DNA from: Inonotus obliquus
Lineage: Eukaryota; Basidiomycota; Agaricomycetes; Hymenochaetales; Hymenochaetaceae
Direction of reading: 5' to 3'
Assembly: GCA_032164295.1 (NCBI GenBank)
Contig: JAJHTX010000008.1
Coordinates: 1,302,001 to 1,366,000, forward strand
Length of the DNA stretch: 64,000 nucleotides
Numbering within the stretch: the first letter of the stretch is position 1; each line of letters starts with the position of its first letter. Positions 9,737 through 24,375 of this stretch are shown here, in pieces. Position numbers and translations under genes: made by a program. The notes beneath the pieces are model-generated. The model saw only the letters and a program-made list of their open reading frames with translations. It searched no databases and was not told the origin of the DNA.

Positions 9737-11341
9737 TCAGGAGAATCTCATATCACTAATGGTATGCCTGTAGCTTGTTCCTGCGTTAACTCCAAGTTCT
9801 CCTGCCTCCTTTAGGTTGATCAGAAGTCGACTACCCAGGAGACAAAGAAAAGATGGGCTTCCCAACGCGTCTACGATATATGCTAGTGTTGCGTTGTCCT
9901 TGATTATGATATCGTACTGCAGCATCTTGAACACGGAACACGATATGACGCTAGGTGGCACCAAACCATTCGTTAAATATGTACCTCGTATTAGCAGGGT
10001 AGACTTACAGTAAGAAATAAAGAAATTGGTCACGCATGAGCACCCTGACGAGATGGAGTCCTCGGAATTTCGCAGATAGTCGCCAATACTCAGCACCTTT
10101 AATCATAGCGAGGACCATGAGTATTATTCCGTAAGCCATTGGAATGAACCTATACAAGAGTCAAATAAGAATTTGCAGCGAAAAAATCTACACCTACCAG
10201 TCTATGACACCCCATATTACCGGAATGGTACCATTCGATCCGCAAGCCGTCACACCCTTTGCCAACGACACAGGGATGACTGAGGATCGAATAAGCCTTT
10301 CTGACTGGATGTGAAATTAATCGAAGGACCTACCCTCCATAATCGAGGTATTATATATCATCAGTCCCAATTTGAAAATTGCTTCCAGGACGAGAAGCGT
10401 CTTCATGGATACAGACACCTTTCTATCTGAAGAATCCTAAGAGCATGAACAAAAGCTCGGCAAAGATGCTCACTTCCAGAATAAAGCGCGATGACGCGAA
10501 TCATGACGATATCTAGGGATAATATCACTTAAAAACGGATTAACAACTGCTGAGTCGGAAATGTACAATCAATCAGGATTATGGTAGCCCAATCTGAGCT
10601 TCTGTGAGCGCTTAGGCTTTCAACAAGTTATTGTAAAGCTCACTGCAGAAATTTCGGGTCCATTCAGCAAAGCTGCCTGACATAGATTCAGGATCCAAGA
10701 AATCCCTCCTATCGTACAGTGAAAATCTCACATCTGGGAGCACTGGTTATGAGCGATATATGCGGTATTGACATGACAGCGGAAACTCACAGTGTCAGTG
10801 TTGCGTCGTACGAGTACCCTGGTGTAACTAGTTTACATGAATGCCAAAGCACCAAATAAAATGGTCTCACAGAACAACTGCGCGACTGCAGCTAGGAGCC
10901 CCGTATATCGGTTCTGATACATGGATGGCAATAGTCAGCAAATCGCTTCCACACTTGTCAAGATGCATTTACCGCAAAATATATGAAGGTGGTTACGTTC
11001 AACGGCGGTTTCTAGAGGGAAACATCGTTGTCAAATGTTCCAAAGGGTTCCTTCCCAAGGGAAGAACACTCACCCAGAAGTACTTGACCTAAACGCCAGT
11101 ATATTAGGCTGAATGCGGAGGAATAAATTGGAGACTACAATTACCTCTTTGTCCATCATCGTAGCTGACAAGACAAGAGGTTATACTGCGAATTACGTGC
11201 AACAACGAAAACTATACCGGTGTCATAAACCAAAAGCGTTACAAGCGCAACTTGAAGATACTTTGCCAAGATTGTGCGGAAGATCCAGCCTGGAACTCTA
11301 CTAGCTCTGAGATGAGGTATGCGCGATAGAAGTGTCCTCAT
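9737..11341 (-). CDS. DUF6533 seven-TM membrane protein (1)
   Basis: Read through its introns, the N-terminal exons give 'LAKYLQVALVTLLVYDT', then 'MMDKEVKYFW', then 'KPPLNVTTFIYFANRYTGLL', the pattern of the DUF6533 domain of agaricomycete membrane proteins. The C-terminal exons give 'MVLAMIKGAEYWRL', 'LIRD'-like 'VLMRDQFLYFL', and the family's usual end ('GSRLLINLKEAGELGVN'). At least six short introns are used, several with GTGAGT or GTAAAT donors. The start at 11341 is provisional. Function is unknown; the topology suggests a seven-TM sensor- or receptor-like protein. It is one of three in this window, all on the same strand. Confidence 0.65.
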
Positions 11342-13979
11342 GCTTGCAATAGATGTTCGGGAGTATGTCTCGGTGCAGGAAAGCCTTTGCGAGGTACTGT
11401 CTTATACTTCCTCGTTATCAGTACCTCGTCCAGTTGAACTTGATCCGGGAGACATAGCGACAGACGTGGGACACATCGTCGGATTGGAATTAGCCTTGCG
11501 CTAGAGTAGCGTTGTTGTTGCCGCATCTCTTCTTACAAAGCACCATCCGACAAAGTCGATACATTGTTATAATTCCAGGGACCACTGTGTATGGGATCGT
11601 TCGCCTTGTCGACTAGTGCTGCTACCCCTGATTTCGATGGAAATGGATTACAGCAAGAAGGGAGAGTCCGCGTTAGCGTTGGATACATCTCGACGGCGTA
11701 TTGTTGCCCTGACACATTTTCTGGAGATAATCTCGGAGTCAATGCGGGACGAGCAAAGTCTTCTCTGGGACTCTGATTAGGTGGCAGTCAATTCTTTGGA
11801 CGACACAGAGTATCCAGAAACCACGCATGACCTAGTACGAACGTCGCGCCCGAGTATTTCGCGATCATCTCCACGACCTCCGAGAGTAGTATCATCTCTC
11901 AAGGTGTAGTAAGTAGATGGTCGAGGTTTCGTATCGGGGCACCACATAAGCTGACTTTGGACAACTGATTACGACCGGGTCGATGAGTAGCTCTCCACAA
12001 GTTTACTGTACAAGGGAAGTGCGGAATATGATGGAGGAAGCACTCCGCATTCAAGAACCAGTCGGACCGTGATGCGAGACGAGCTCTGCGAAATTCTTTA
12101 CGGCGCCTACTGGCTGGTCACAACAGATACGACTGAGATAATCAGGAGACGAGACAGTATTTCAAAAAAGGTAGTAACATGCTATACTTAACTATAGCAC
12201 CTCTGATATCTGTCGACGTTGCCCAAACCTTCATCACCACAGTATCCATCTCTGCGAAGCGGAAACCGAGTTCACCGACGTTGTTCGTAGTAGTGCGTGT
12301 GCGCTCATTGTCCTCTTTGCGACCTTTGCGGCGATGAAAAGAACATCCGAGTATGCCTGCGGTGAGCACAGTCACTGAGAATAGTAAGCGAAAAATTCCT
12401 TCTCTTTCACGTGAGTTTATGATCACGCCATGTCGGAAATCTCCGGGGTCTTGGTGATGTCGGCGTCTTGTTGAGAAATCTTCGTCACATCTGTTCAGTG
12501 TGTTCGTTGTACTGTTTTCCCAAATACCGACGGCAGTTGCCTATGACTTGGAATTAGATGCGTGTGTGTACCTTTTCTTTCTCTGCTACGCCAACAGGGT
12601 GACCCATGGTTACAAGACTGTCCGTTCTCTTTCCCGAGTTACGCTGACAATGGCTTGTTCTCCCCAGGGCATCCACGATAAGATACATCTCCGAGCAATG
12701 TCGAACGCTTGTGGGGAAAGAGCGCTACTTCTCCCATCGTTGTATCCTGCTGATGGTTTTCACGCATTGATGGAGTCCACTAAGTCTTCTTTGATCATAT
12801 TTCCTTGAGGATCAAGACAAGACGAGACACGGATACGGGTCTATTTCAACAACTTGTCCGTCTGAGATATCGCCTCACCTGAGATCTTAAGGTTGGTCCC
12901 CCCGGCAGAGTAGTCTCATCACGAGCTGAGGTATAACGGGGAGCTCATGCTTCGGTGCTGGTCCTTCCTCAGTTGTCTATGTGAGCTCTCTCTTGAGGAT
13001 AGAATAAGATCTTCGAGTACAGGTTCTCAATACATGGGATCATGACACCTGACATAAGAAGTGAATTCGCATACCAGAGTCCCTTACACTTACAAGACAA
13101 CATCTCATGAGGCGCCTTCATCACGCAATCTTCAACTCAGACTTAGGGTGGCATACTATTTCGCAGTCCCCTTCCATAGGAGTCGAAGTCGTGCAGTTTT
13201 CGCTGGCGTTATGCTGCATCTGTTCCGGGGCACGGCTGTAAGTGAACTCCGTTGTTTGCGTTGTAGTCGCATGTTACTTAACGGATTCAGCGTCCAGGAA
13301 CGAAATGTCCAATCCCAGTCAGTGACATTGCCACCTAACCCTCTAGGCACTCGGTCCTGGTTTCCGGGCGTCTAGATGACTCACAGACGCCTAGCCTTTA
13401 GAAGAAAGTTGTAAGTTCAGGTGAGTCCGGTGAAAGGCATCAATATTTCACTTACATGATGTGTGTATTTTCGTGCGACGCTTTCGTTACGGTAGTTTTA
13501 GCATGGCCATTTATCAATCCGTCAAAATTCAGGATCCGTCTGAGACGTAGTTCGACATTGCACACAGTTGACTTTGACCGAACCCTCGAAGATCCAGGAA
13601 TGTCCCAGTACACAGACTTTCAAAAGGTTTAATCCCGTACAGTATTCACATCGAATCGAGTCAATCATCATGCTAGTAACTGATCTCTACAGCCGGGCAT
13701 AACTTAAGCAAACATACTCTTGTTGAGTTACTCGGCGCGAAACGTTGACATCGAAAACTCCTCATGTACTGGCAAGTCATCGATCCGCACATTACAAGTT
13801 CTCCTTCCATTTACCAGTTGCTCCGAGCTCTGCGAGTAATATCGACGCTTGATCTTGAGTAGTAAGCGTTGGCACATAATGCTGCCAATCACTACCGCGT
13901 GTCCAAACGGTAGCTCGATGTAGTTGAGCTACAGGTTATTGTATGTGTGAGTGAGAGAGAAATCAGGATACTACTTTTT
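11342..13979. other. Gene-poor interval
   Basis: No gene could be supported. The best candidate is a minus-strand open frame at 12142-12426 with one hydrophobic stretch ('LLFSVTVLTAGILGCSF') followed by HRRKGRK. It could be the TM and tail exon of a degraded type I membrane protein, but no upstream exons were recognised. Confidence 0.35.
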
Positions 13980-15401
13980 TTAAAAGATGACGGAGTGACT
14001 GACTCCTTTGATCACCCAAACGAGCTCGAGTGAGAAAAAGACGGCACATACACTGGGCAGATAGTGAATCAGAAAAGGTCATAGAGACTAGTCTGGGATA
14101 GACTTACGCAAAGTAGTAGACAACCGAGTCTGCAACAAGGAACATTACGAAACGGCTCTTGAAGCCCGTCTTATTATAGTATCTGATGCTTTCGATGCCC
14201 TTATACACGGCAAGCATGCATAGTATGAGCTCATGGATGAACAACGGTACCCATGCTTCATCGAAATATCCAGGGATGTTCAACGGAATACATATGCTTG
14301 GTAGAGTTGGAGAGATCTTGAAGAAATTTCCTGTATACCGAAACAAACGCTGTCAAAGTGTCTATTTTTGGCAAGACATTACAAACTCACCATCTTCTTT
14401 GGCAACGATCCGTATTATAAAGGAAAGTATTACTCCAAAGGTCACGACGAACGTAAAAATGAGAAAGTATAGCATGTTCCTCGATTTCCCATACATTGCG
14501 TGGATACGTGCTTGAAGAGTAACTAAAGGGCATGAAAGATATGAGCTGCACTGACAGTACAATGCACTGTACCTTCTGCAAGCATGACAACGATCACACC
14601 AGCAAACCACTGGAATTTCACCAGTGAAGTGCCTAAAAAGCCCATTTTAGAAAGAAGGAAGAAGAAGTCATGGATAGTTTCACGTACACCTGTAATGTAC
14701 ACCGGGAGCCGACATTTCAGTAAAACTAGAATCGGACTCTCCACATGAGATTCTACGCACAGCTGATCGATTCGGTGCATCAGTATGACGTGCTAGTACC
14801 AGTTGAGTATCCTCACCTCTTTCGACACGCTCGGTGTAAAGAGAACTGGTCAAAGTCAGCCGTATTCTGGGACGCAGCTTTGTGTAATGATAATTACCAG
14901 TCATAATGAACCTGAATTTGATCTTTAGAATATAAAGAAATAACGCATCGACGAATACCCTTACGTCACAAAAATAAGAGTGAGGTATCGTATCTGAGCT
15001 TGTGGTGAGTACTAGCTTTCGGGATGTGGCATGTTCGTTGAAACTTACAGACAAGAAAAGTGCCGTTCCCCATCTTACTCGCAAACCCTTGTACTGAGCA
15101 GTTAACATCCGAGAAGTTGAGTTGACAGCACACGGAGTAATCACCCATATTAGCTCCTTCTCATCTGCGAAAGTTAAAGCTAGGATACTCTGAGATGCTC
15201 TTCCTTTCACTGAAGAAAAAGATACATACCATAATCATAAATTAGGATAGCGAATGCAGACACTTCGAGAAAAGAAATGAAAAGATTAGCTGTCAGTGAC
15301 AAACATAACGAGGACGATGACCAACAATTGACAAGTTTCGTCTGGAGAATGGCCATTAAATCGCTCTCAAGCTCCTTGCACGAGAGCGTGTCGCAAGCCA
15401 T
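13980..15401 (-). CDS. DUF6533 seven-TM membrane protein (2)
   Basis: The first exon (from 15401) contains 'VSAFAILIYDYG'. The next ones give 'FADEKELIW' and 'VRWGTALFL', as expected for the DUF6533 domain. Later exons give 'FQWFAGVIVVMLAE', 'ARIHAMYGKSRNMLYFLIF', 'IPGYFDEAWVPLFIHELIL' and 'SRFVMFLVADSVVYYF'. The last exon, after a GTAAGT donor at about 14106, ends 'VWVIKGVSHSVIF' with the stop at 13980-13982. Helix spacing fits seven TMs. The exon around 14880-14960 is uncertain. No ligand or function can be inferred. Confidence 0.7.
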
Positions 15402-16066
15402 AATGGTCGTGAATAATCGCGAATAACGATTTGACTCTAGAGTCTAGAGTGTTGGGCAATTATCCGAGTCAAAACAAAGGGAACCCAATGCGTTGGGATC
15501 CGCCTATAAATCTCCACCATTCCTTGAGCTAGTCTATTTCAAAAGACAACTTTTGTCAGGATAAAGATGATTGTATCACACAGGATTCAGACTTGCAGGT
15601 TGAAGGTTGAAAAAGTGGAAAGCCCGTTACGGTCCGGACGGACGATCGGATTACTTCTAGACCGTGAGAAAGTATGAGAGACTCGATTGACCAATCGGGA
15701 CAAAATGTCATTTGGTCCTGTAACTCCACATACGAATGGCCGTACATGATGATCATACATCGAAACCTGATCATGGGTTACTAATCAAGGGTATCTTAAT
15801 ACAGATGTTCAACCCTGAGGTCCGTGGCTTTCGCGATGTGGCTTTCGCGGTCGAATCTGGGTTTTATTACGGTAGGACTTCCATGCATATCTGCTAAAAT
15901 GATCTCGGATCCATGGATCTTTTTATTCATACACCATTCCATACATACTATTTCGTAATGCATTTCAGACCCAGACGCTTGACATTTATGTGTCTATTTC
16001 CTTTCAGTCGACTTTCGACACGTCCAGTACCGACCCGCTCTCTGTCCCCTTTTCCTTCCTTTCGTC
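15402..16066. other. Divergent intergenic region
   Basis: Separates the minus-strand DUF6533 gene (2) from the plus-strand MFS gene, so it should hold both promoters. A tataaat box lies at about 15505, but it is more than 500 bp from the MFS start. No gene seen. Confidence 0.4.
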
Positions 16067-18278
16067 ATGTCCCCTTCCCCCTATGCTGAAGTCACATTCC
16101 CCATTGATGGAGACCCGAAAATCGAGTTACGCAAGGGGTCAGGCTCAACAGAGCATACTCCTCCAATATCGAAAGAGTCGATGCAGGTACTAACGAGCGT
16201 TGAGGAACTCCAAAGCGAGATTCAGAAACAGGATCGCGGACTGCGTTTTTGGATGTGCATAATCGCAATAATGGTTTCTTCATTCCTCATGGTCCTGGAC
16301 TTGGTGAGTCATTTTTCGAGAAAAAGTCATTATTTCTGACTCGCCAATAGGCTGGAGTCGGCACCGCACTTCCGGCAATCGTGGCCGACCTTCATGGTGA
16401 AGAGTTCGAGTGGGTCGGATCGGCATACGCACTCTCAGCAACTGCATTCCTACCTCTCAGCGGAGGACTGGCACAGGTGTGCAGCCAAACTACTTGCTTC
16501 TGTACACCATCTAAGGAAGACCGTGTTTGCAGGTTTTTGGACGTAGGATTATCATGCTCTCTATGGTGTTCTTCTTCGCAGTTGGAAGTGCGTTGTGCGG
16601 CGCAGCCCCGAGTCTAAACTTCCTCATCGCATCTCGAAGTATGTACGACACTGGGAAATAGCTAGTTGTTAATTTAACTCGTAAATTGATTACAGCACTC
16701 CAAGGCATTGGAGCGGGTGGCATTGCATCTTTGACACAAATTATCATCGCGGATCTCGTACCACTGCAGGAGCGCGGTACATTCAACGGGCTTGTAGCAA
16801 TGTGAGCCCATAGGTCCATGAAACCAATGATGCCACAAGTACTGACCATTCTTAATAGCGCTTATGCATTCGGTACTTCGAGTGCACCGGTCATCGCCGG
16901 AGCTCTGGTGGAAAATGGACAATGGAGATGGTTCTTTTGTGAGTACACATCTCAGACAACGTTTCAATCCTTCAACTGAGATCGGACACAGACATGAACC
17001 TTCCCATTTGCGGTGTCACTGCATTCCTTGTTTTCACCTGTCTGGATCTGAAAGTTCCAAAAGGGACAATAAAAGAAAAACTCCTCAAGTTGGACTGGAT
17101 GTGAGTGTCATAATAAGGCTTTTTCAATAATGTCAGTTTATTCCTGTTTTCCAAGTGGCAATTTCCTTGTCGTTGCTGCAACAACAGCAGTAGTCATATC
17201 TTTGACTTGGGGTGGCATCAAGTTTCCTTGGACATCTGCTCAAGTTTTGGTCCCATTAATCATTGGAATAGTTGGTCTCATAGTATTTATCCTCTATGAA
17301 GCCAGATTTGCAAAAAATCCTCTTGTATGTTATTTCCTTTCCTCCGGCGGTTACGGCATAGTAATCACGAGTTAGGTACCTTTCGAGGTCATGTCCAGCC
17401 GTACAGGTGCCAGTGGATACATTCAAGGATTCTTTACGAATTTCTACTTGCTTGGAGCAATCTGTGAGCATACGTACCTGTACTAGATTGAACAACCTCT
17501 TAATGTAGCATTACTTCCAGACTATCTTCCAGCTTACTTCCAGGCTTGCAGGTTTGCCTCTGCAGTAGGATCCGGAGTTGATCTACTTGGGCTTGGATGC
17601 ACTATTATGCCGTTCGGACTTGTCGCAGGTATTAGCGTCGCAAAGTCAGGCAAATACAGGCCTCAATTATGGCTTGCCTGGTCTGCGCTGATAGTCGCGG
17701 GTGGTCTACTATTTACTCTCGATTCCGATAGCAGTCGGTCAAAATACATCGGATACCAAGTCATCATCGGTCTTGGACTTGGGATTCTGATGACAACAGC
17801 ATTCTTTCCTGTACTGGCACCTCTTCCGGTTTCACTAAACGCCAATGCACTTGCATTCTTCATGTTTGTCCGTTTCTTTAGCCAGGTATGCCTTAAACAG
17901 TCTGCTATTTTAACCATACAATTAATCGCAACATTCTAGATATGGGGTGTCACAGTCGGCGGAACAATCCTACAAAACGAATTACAAAAGAGGCTTCCGA
18001 AAGAATTCATCGAGAGGTTCCCAGGCGGTACCTCCATCGCCTATTCAATCATCCCAATCATACCAACCCTTGAAGAACCCTTCCGAACTGACGTTCGCAT
18101 CGCATTCGCGGACGGATTGCGGGTATTCTGGGCAGTACTCCTCGCCGTCGGCGTTGCCGGCCTTCTCGCGAGTTTTCTGATGAAAGGATTGCCGTTGCAT
18201 ACATCTTTAGATAAGGACTGGGGCCTCAACGAAAACGAATCCGAGGAGTCTGGAAGGGGGAGGAATGGAATGGAATAA
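16067..18278 (+). CDS. MFS transporter, DHA2-like (14-TM drug:H+ antiporter type)
   Basis: The ATG at 16067 opens a cytoplasmic N-terminus of about 65 residues. It is followed by TM1 ('MCIIAIMVSSFLMVLDL'), the 'GTALPAIVADLHG' loop, 'EWVGSAYALSATAFLPLSG', and the TM2-3 loop 'VFGRR', which is the MFS signature. Next come 'LQGIGAGGIASLTQIIIADL' (motif C-like), 'GTFNGLVA' and 'GPVIAG'-like 'APVIAGALVENGQWRWFF'. The later half has 'LPDYLPAYFQ' and a long C-terminal TM domain, giving the length and style of fungal toxin- or drug-efflux pumps of the DHA2 family. About eight short introns are needed; one, around 16480-16535, restores 'VFGRR'. The stop is at 18276-18278. The substrate is unknown, and no biosynthetic cluster adjoins it. 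Confidence 0.85.
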
Positions 18279-19394
18279 AGCACATAGTCATGGCAATATG
18301 ACTCTGGAAATAGATTTTTTTACTTTAATCTTCTCCTTCAATGCCGAATCGCCGCTCTAGCTACATAAATTAGCTATCCGTCTGTTACGGATCATGAGAC
18401 GTCTGCACACCGGTACGTTATAGACCTCACTGATCTAATTATATCGCCACCATCACATTCCCGGACACATAAAATTGAAGACAGTCACTGCGACGTTGCG
18501 AGGCTGATGATCATCGCGCGATTCGCGACGCCGGTGGATGAACCTGTACTGCCAGCGACAAGGAGTCCACACCATCCAATGGCATCCATCCGCCACTTAG
18601 CACGTCCATCTCCTATCCGTCTTTTCGGAGCGCTCCTTGGCGGCGTCTATCACCATTATCTGAAGCTACTCGGACGGCAGAGACTTGATCGCATTTACCG
18701 ACAGACAACTCGCCGAAAAGTGGAACAGCAGGCGCGCCTTACTCTATGATAAAACTTCCTGCAATCTTCCGTTTGATGACTTGTTAACAAGCCTTAGACC
18801 TAAATGTCTGTTTTATGAAGAGTCATTGATTGAACTGGAGGGATTTCGTCTGATTCAAACAACCGCCTTCTTTTCTTTTCTTCTTGTTACATGTAAGTCT
18901 GAATCACGGAGCATTATCTCTTCCGATATTATCTCTTCCGATGCTAAACCAAGACGACAGAGCGGATCATAACATGGCATATATCCCATTGATTCGGTTC
19001 ATGCAGCGAAGTCTGTGGCATCAGTGCCACTAGAGTTCCTTCCTAAACGACTAGGAAGGCCGGTCTTGCAAACGCCTACGACCCGGATAAGGTGAAGTAG
19101 TGTAACCACAAGATGGCGGCGCAATTGGTGATCCCAGTTCGTTTATTTCAAGTCATGGGCTCCCACGAACATCAGATTAATAGCCATTGCTGAATCCAGA
19201 ACTGAATCCGATGTCGCATTTACGATTTCATTTTTATTTTCAAACCTCAGTCCCCTTCCTGCGCACTGTTCACACTCTTGACGAGGAGCGCCGACCCAAC
19301 TCCTGCGAGAAGTAGTGAACGATCGACCGACATGCCCGTCGTCCGCGACTCTACAGCCCCATGATAAGTGTCGAGGTCTAGGTCGAGTTGCCTC
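18279..19394. other. Gene-poor interval 3' of the MFS gene
   Basis: Short open frames only, none with recognisable motifs. A short direct repeat (attatctcttccgat) occurs at about 18913-18942. Nothing else supported. Confidence 0.35.
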
Positions 19395-19402
19395 ACTTTA
19401 AC

Positions 19403-20810
<1,408 letters not shown>

Positions 20811-20909
20811 ACTTTAACCGATCAAGGCACTCCTGTAATATAGGCAATCCAACTCTTCATACATAAGAATATTTCATGTTACATAGTTATAGCTATCAAT
20901 ATTAACCCA

Positions 20910-22413
20910 CTACTTGCTTGCTTTCCGCTCTTGAAGTTCACATTCCGCAAGTAAGAGTTCATTATCATATATACTTCCATGTACCGAGAGCTCGAGGTCT
21001 TGTCGCAGAGAAGCCATGTTCAAGCGTAGGTAGAGGCGAGAAACTGCTGTCGCAACCATCGCACTTGCGAAGCTGATATACGTAGAATCATTAGAGCTTC
21101 CATTCTTCATACACAGAAAGCAACGTACCTGAGTCCTAACACAGAAAGGGAAGGCTGGATGTTATGATGTGAGATGGACGTCGTCTAATCATGGCAGAAG
21201 TATCACTTACCGGAGCTGATATATTGATTATTAGACACATAGTACGCATAGCTGCAGTGGCGTCAGACAGATGAGAGATGAATAACTGGGAGTAACTGAC
21301 AGAACGTCGTCTACAGTATTGTCAACTAATTGGTTCGACGAAACATGAAGGAATTACAACTTACGAGAAAGAAAATTACTCCATCGCTCCAAAGAAGGTT
21401 CAAAAGCTTTTGAGAGGACGAGCGAGGCCGTGAAAGGGCATTTAATAGAAGTAGGACAAATGCATAGACATCAAGTGCAACCTATCCCTCATATGAGTCA
21501 TTTGAGGAATATAATGCGTAGAATACACTTACTGCTGGAATATACACTCCCTTAAATGCAGGGGGATTCTTGGCGGCAAAACAAGTTCGTATAGTGTCGT
21601 TCAGATGGAGGTAGAACATGTTCTCTAAGTCTCGTCAGTCAAGCGCGAGAAACAATTCAGTAACTGCAACGTACTTCTCAGTTGCACTACAGCGACTCCG
21701 AGTGAAACGATCGTTGCAGAATGGAGCACGATGAAACCGGTAGCCATTAACACTGCGGTTCGCTTGTTTGTCCCCCACAAACAGATCAGTTCGTATAGGA
21801 CTATGCCTAAGTTCTCTTTTATTAGTAGGATGTCGGTAACTGAAGCACCACACGCACCGTTCCCGATCGTCTCGATAGTTACATCAAGGACCATGTCGAT
21901 AGAAGCAGCAGTTTTACACCTATATGCCGACGAGTTTCGTAGGCGTCATCGAGAGGTACCTACTTATAATATTAATGGTGCGATGCGTACTTTATTACAA
22001 GTACCTCGTTAGTGAAAAATTCGTTTTCTGTTGGAGAGTGCGCTCACCCAAGTCTGTGATCCATCGAATATTGGCATTAAAACTTGAAGATTTCAGCATA
22101 GTGGTGTTCAAGATCGAATGGTACACGTACAACAGAGATAGAACATTGCCAAAAGACTGGCTCCATAACGATTCAGAAGATATGCAACCTTCACGATTGT
22201 CCACTGCCGCGTTGACCACACAATTACAACTTCCTCCTCTAATGTCAAGAAGATATCATATAGAAGCACAGTGAACCCGGCCACTGACAGCGGGAATTGA
22301 TCAAGGATGTGCTCGATAGAACAAAAGAACTACTTACATGTTAGGTAACGTACTGCGAGAAGGTGATTGACCTCGGTAGTAAGGTTCTCCGTTCCAATTG
22401 GTAAAGATGACAT
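20910..22413 (-). CDS. DUF6533 seven-TM membrane protein (3)
   Basis: The ATG at 22411-22413 gives 'MSSLPIGTENLTTEVNHLL' and 'VRYLT', then a GTAAGT intron. The next exon is 'VAGFTVLLYDIFLTLEEEVV', 'IVWSTRQWTIVK', 'YLLNRYGASLL', a clear DUF6533 domain. A middle exon reads 'LYELICLWGTNKRTAVLM', and the last exon ends 'SIYDNELLLAECELQERKAS' with the stop at 20910. Exons between 21110 and 21620 were not fully resolved. Its 3' end lies 92 bp from the hAT-like element. Function unknown. Confidence 0.65.
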
Positions 22414-22922
22414 GGTGTGTCAATAGAAGATACTGAGGAACTGCTGTAGTATCCCGACGGATGGAGATTATGAGGTGAGTTTAACAAAATTGAGAACAAC
22501 AGCATTCTTGTAAGAAATGTATCAATACTGGTAGTAGTGTTAGCATCTGTATCAACGGTCTCTGGCAGCACGTCTTCCGGTGGTACGGACCGATCTGTTT
22601 CGAAGGGATACTAGGGAACTCGATCATTTGATATTTGATGGTGAGAAAGTTGTCCTCGACGCTGGTATGGACCTAGGAGAGGAATGTATCGGAAAACTGG
22701 TGTTCGCGAAATGATGCATCGTTGTCTGATTTGATATTCGCCACCGGGCAGGCACTGATTGTGGTGGCAAACAGGCACAGGATCCGATAGGCGGGCATGA
22801 AATCTCACAGCCATAGAAAAAGAAGGCTATTACATATAATTAGGGTCTTGTAACGGCGAACAGAATATCTTTCGTTTTCCTTATTTCCTAAACATTCTAT
22901 AAATCTGTAGAAACGCTTTGGT
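22414..22922. other. Spacer between DUF6533 (3) and the hydrolase gene
   Basis: Upstream region of the DUF6533 gene and 3' flank of the hydrolase gene. No other gene seen. Confidence 0.4.
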
Positions 22923-24375
22923 CTACAGAGCACTGGTGATCTGGGCACTGTAGGAGTAATCTCGCATCTGCTGAACATTCATCGTAGCGAGCACAGCCCT
23001 GGCGGCTTTTTCTGGAGCCTCCTGAACAAGCTGAGAATTGGTAAGATTTGGATCAGTGCTCTTCCGAAAAAAACGGCGAATAGCAGCGCACCAAATGATT
23101 CACATCCGGGATATCGGTTACGGATGCATAAAATGAATTCTTGCCGTTTCGAGAGGTCAATAACGGAATGCCGTTTTCTGGAGGTCTTATTAAAACGGGC
23201 GCGTTAGCAAAGTCTGCTTCCAAAAGATGAAAGAAATCTACATTGTACTGACCTGAATGGGCTGAGCTGTCCGAATATTATGTGGACGGGCAAGAGAGGA
23301 TGCAATTCCTCTAGGACAGCGGCTGCTGTTGTCGTTTCTTCGCGTCCGCCGAAAGGTCTGCTTTCATACGATCTGTGGCATTTCAATGTATAGCCTTTTG
23401 TTTCCTCAGGATAAAAGGCCGTCGGAAGTGGCCGTAATCCAAACTCCTGATGGTCGATAAGCACTACGCGGAACTGCGGAAAAGCAGAATGGACGTACAA
23501 CGTAACGACGAAGGGCGCGACGATCCCACGTACTATATGGAAGTCTCTTGCTAAGCCATAGATATGCTTCCTCGCTTGAGCTCCACTTGTCACGTCGTTT
23601 CTTTGCGCATTGAGAAAGAAAGCCCCCGATTTCCATCCAGTAATCGCTTCGCTCTTGTAATGGACTGAGTGGTGTTGCCAGTACAGGAATCTCTATCATG
23701 ACGAATGAGTGAAATGGTACACCTTTCATTCCCCATTTCTGGATGCACTCGCGGAGTACGAGAGCACTTGTAAAGACGCATCAGAGAGACAGTAGACTAA
23801 AAGTGACAAACGGACCTACACGGCGCAGGCCCCGCCAGAGTGACCTACAAGAATGATCCTGCGGGAACGGGCAGAAGCAAAGATGGGCGATAGAACGAGC
23901 GTCATGATAGCCTGTGCATATTCTCTACTACCTGTGAAATCGTTAGTGAAGGCAGTTCCGGGAAGAAGGCCAAACGAGTATGCCCACTGTGAAAAGTATC
24001 ATCGTCGACAAGCCTCTGCTCGTTAAGAATTCCTCCGTCGCCATGACTTGGACAATCGACGGACCAGGCCTCTGTCACGATACCGTTCTCCCGTAGGTGT
24101 GCATCATTCAACTGAAGGAGCTTTAGGTCCTCGAGGAATGGCTCCCAAATTTCCTTATCTGATTTCCTAGTGAGACCAACGTAAGGCATAATGGAGACAT
24201 CTAACTTACGGAGCCCAAGAGCGTGCGCAAGGACGAGAGTCACTGGTATCCCAGCTTCCGATTGATGAAAGAGGGAGCGAAAGTTCCTCCCTTCTACCAA
24301 AGAATATCTGTTCGCGGCAAATTGGTAGCATTTTCCTTCCTTGCTTGACAGGATGTACTTCTCCCGTGTGATCAT
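22923..24375 (-). CDS. Alpha/beta-hydrolase
   Basis: Exon 1 (from the ATG at 24375) gives 'VTLVLAHALGLRK', with an oxyanion-loop-like position, and 'AWSVDCPSHGDGG'. The next exon gives 'SRRIILVGHSGGACAV', the nucleophile elbow G-H-S-G-G with the serine of the catalytic triad. Further exons give 'WSSSEEAYLWLSKRLPYSTW', 'LRPLPTAFYPEETKGYTLKC', 'VHIIFGQLS' (the late strand usually before the acid) and 'PDVNHLLVQEAPEKAARAVL', whose histidine fits the catalytic His. The stop is at 22923-22925. This is the common agaricomycete relative of peroxisomal Lpx1-type hydrolases; the substrate is unknown. Four short introns are used. Confidence 0.8.

Larger units (their letters stand above)
7082..9895. repeat. 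Tandem duplication, unit 2 (carries membrane gene B)
   Basis: Counterpart of 4140-6676. It contains gene B and runs into the intact DUF6533 gene at its right end. The 154-bp retroelement at 9531-9684 is absent from unit 1, so it inserted after the duplication or was lost from unit 1. Confidence 0.75.

Noticed and set aside
12142..12426. Minus-strand frame with a TM and HRRKGRK stop-transfer
   Set aside because: Suggestive of a membrane-protein tail exon, but no upstream exons could be found; kept only as a note in the interval entry.
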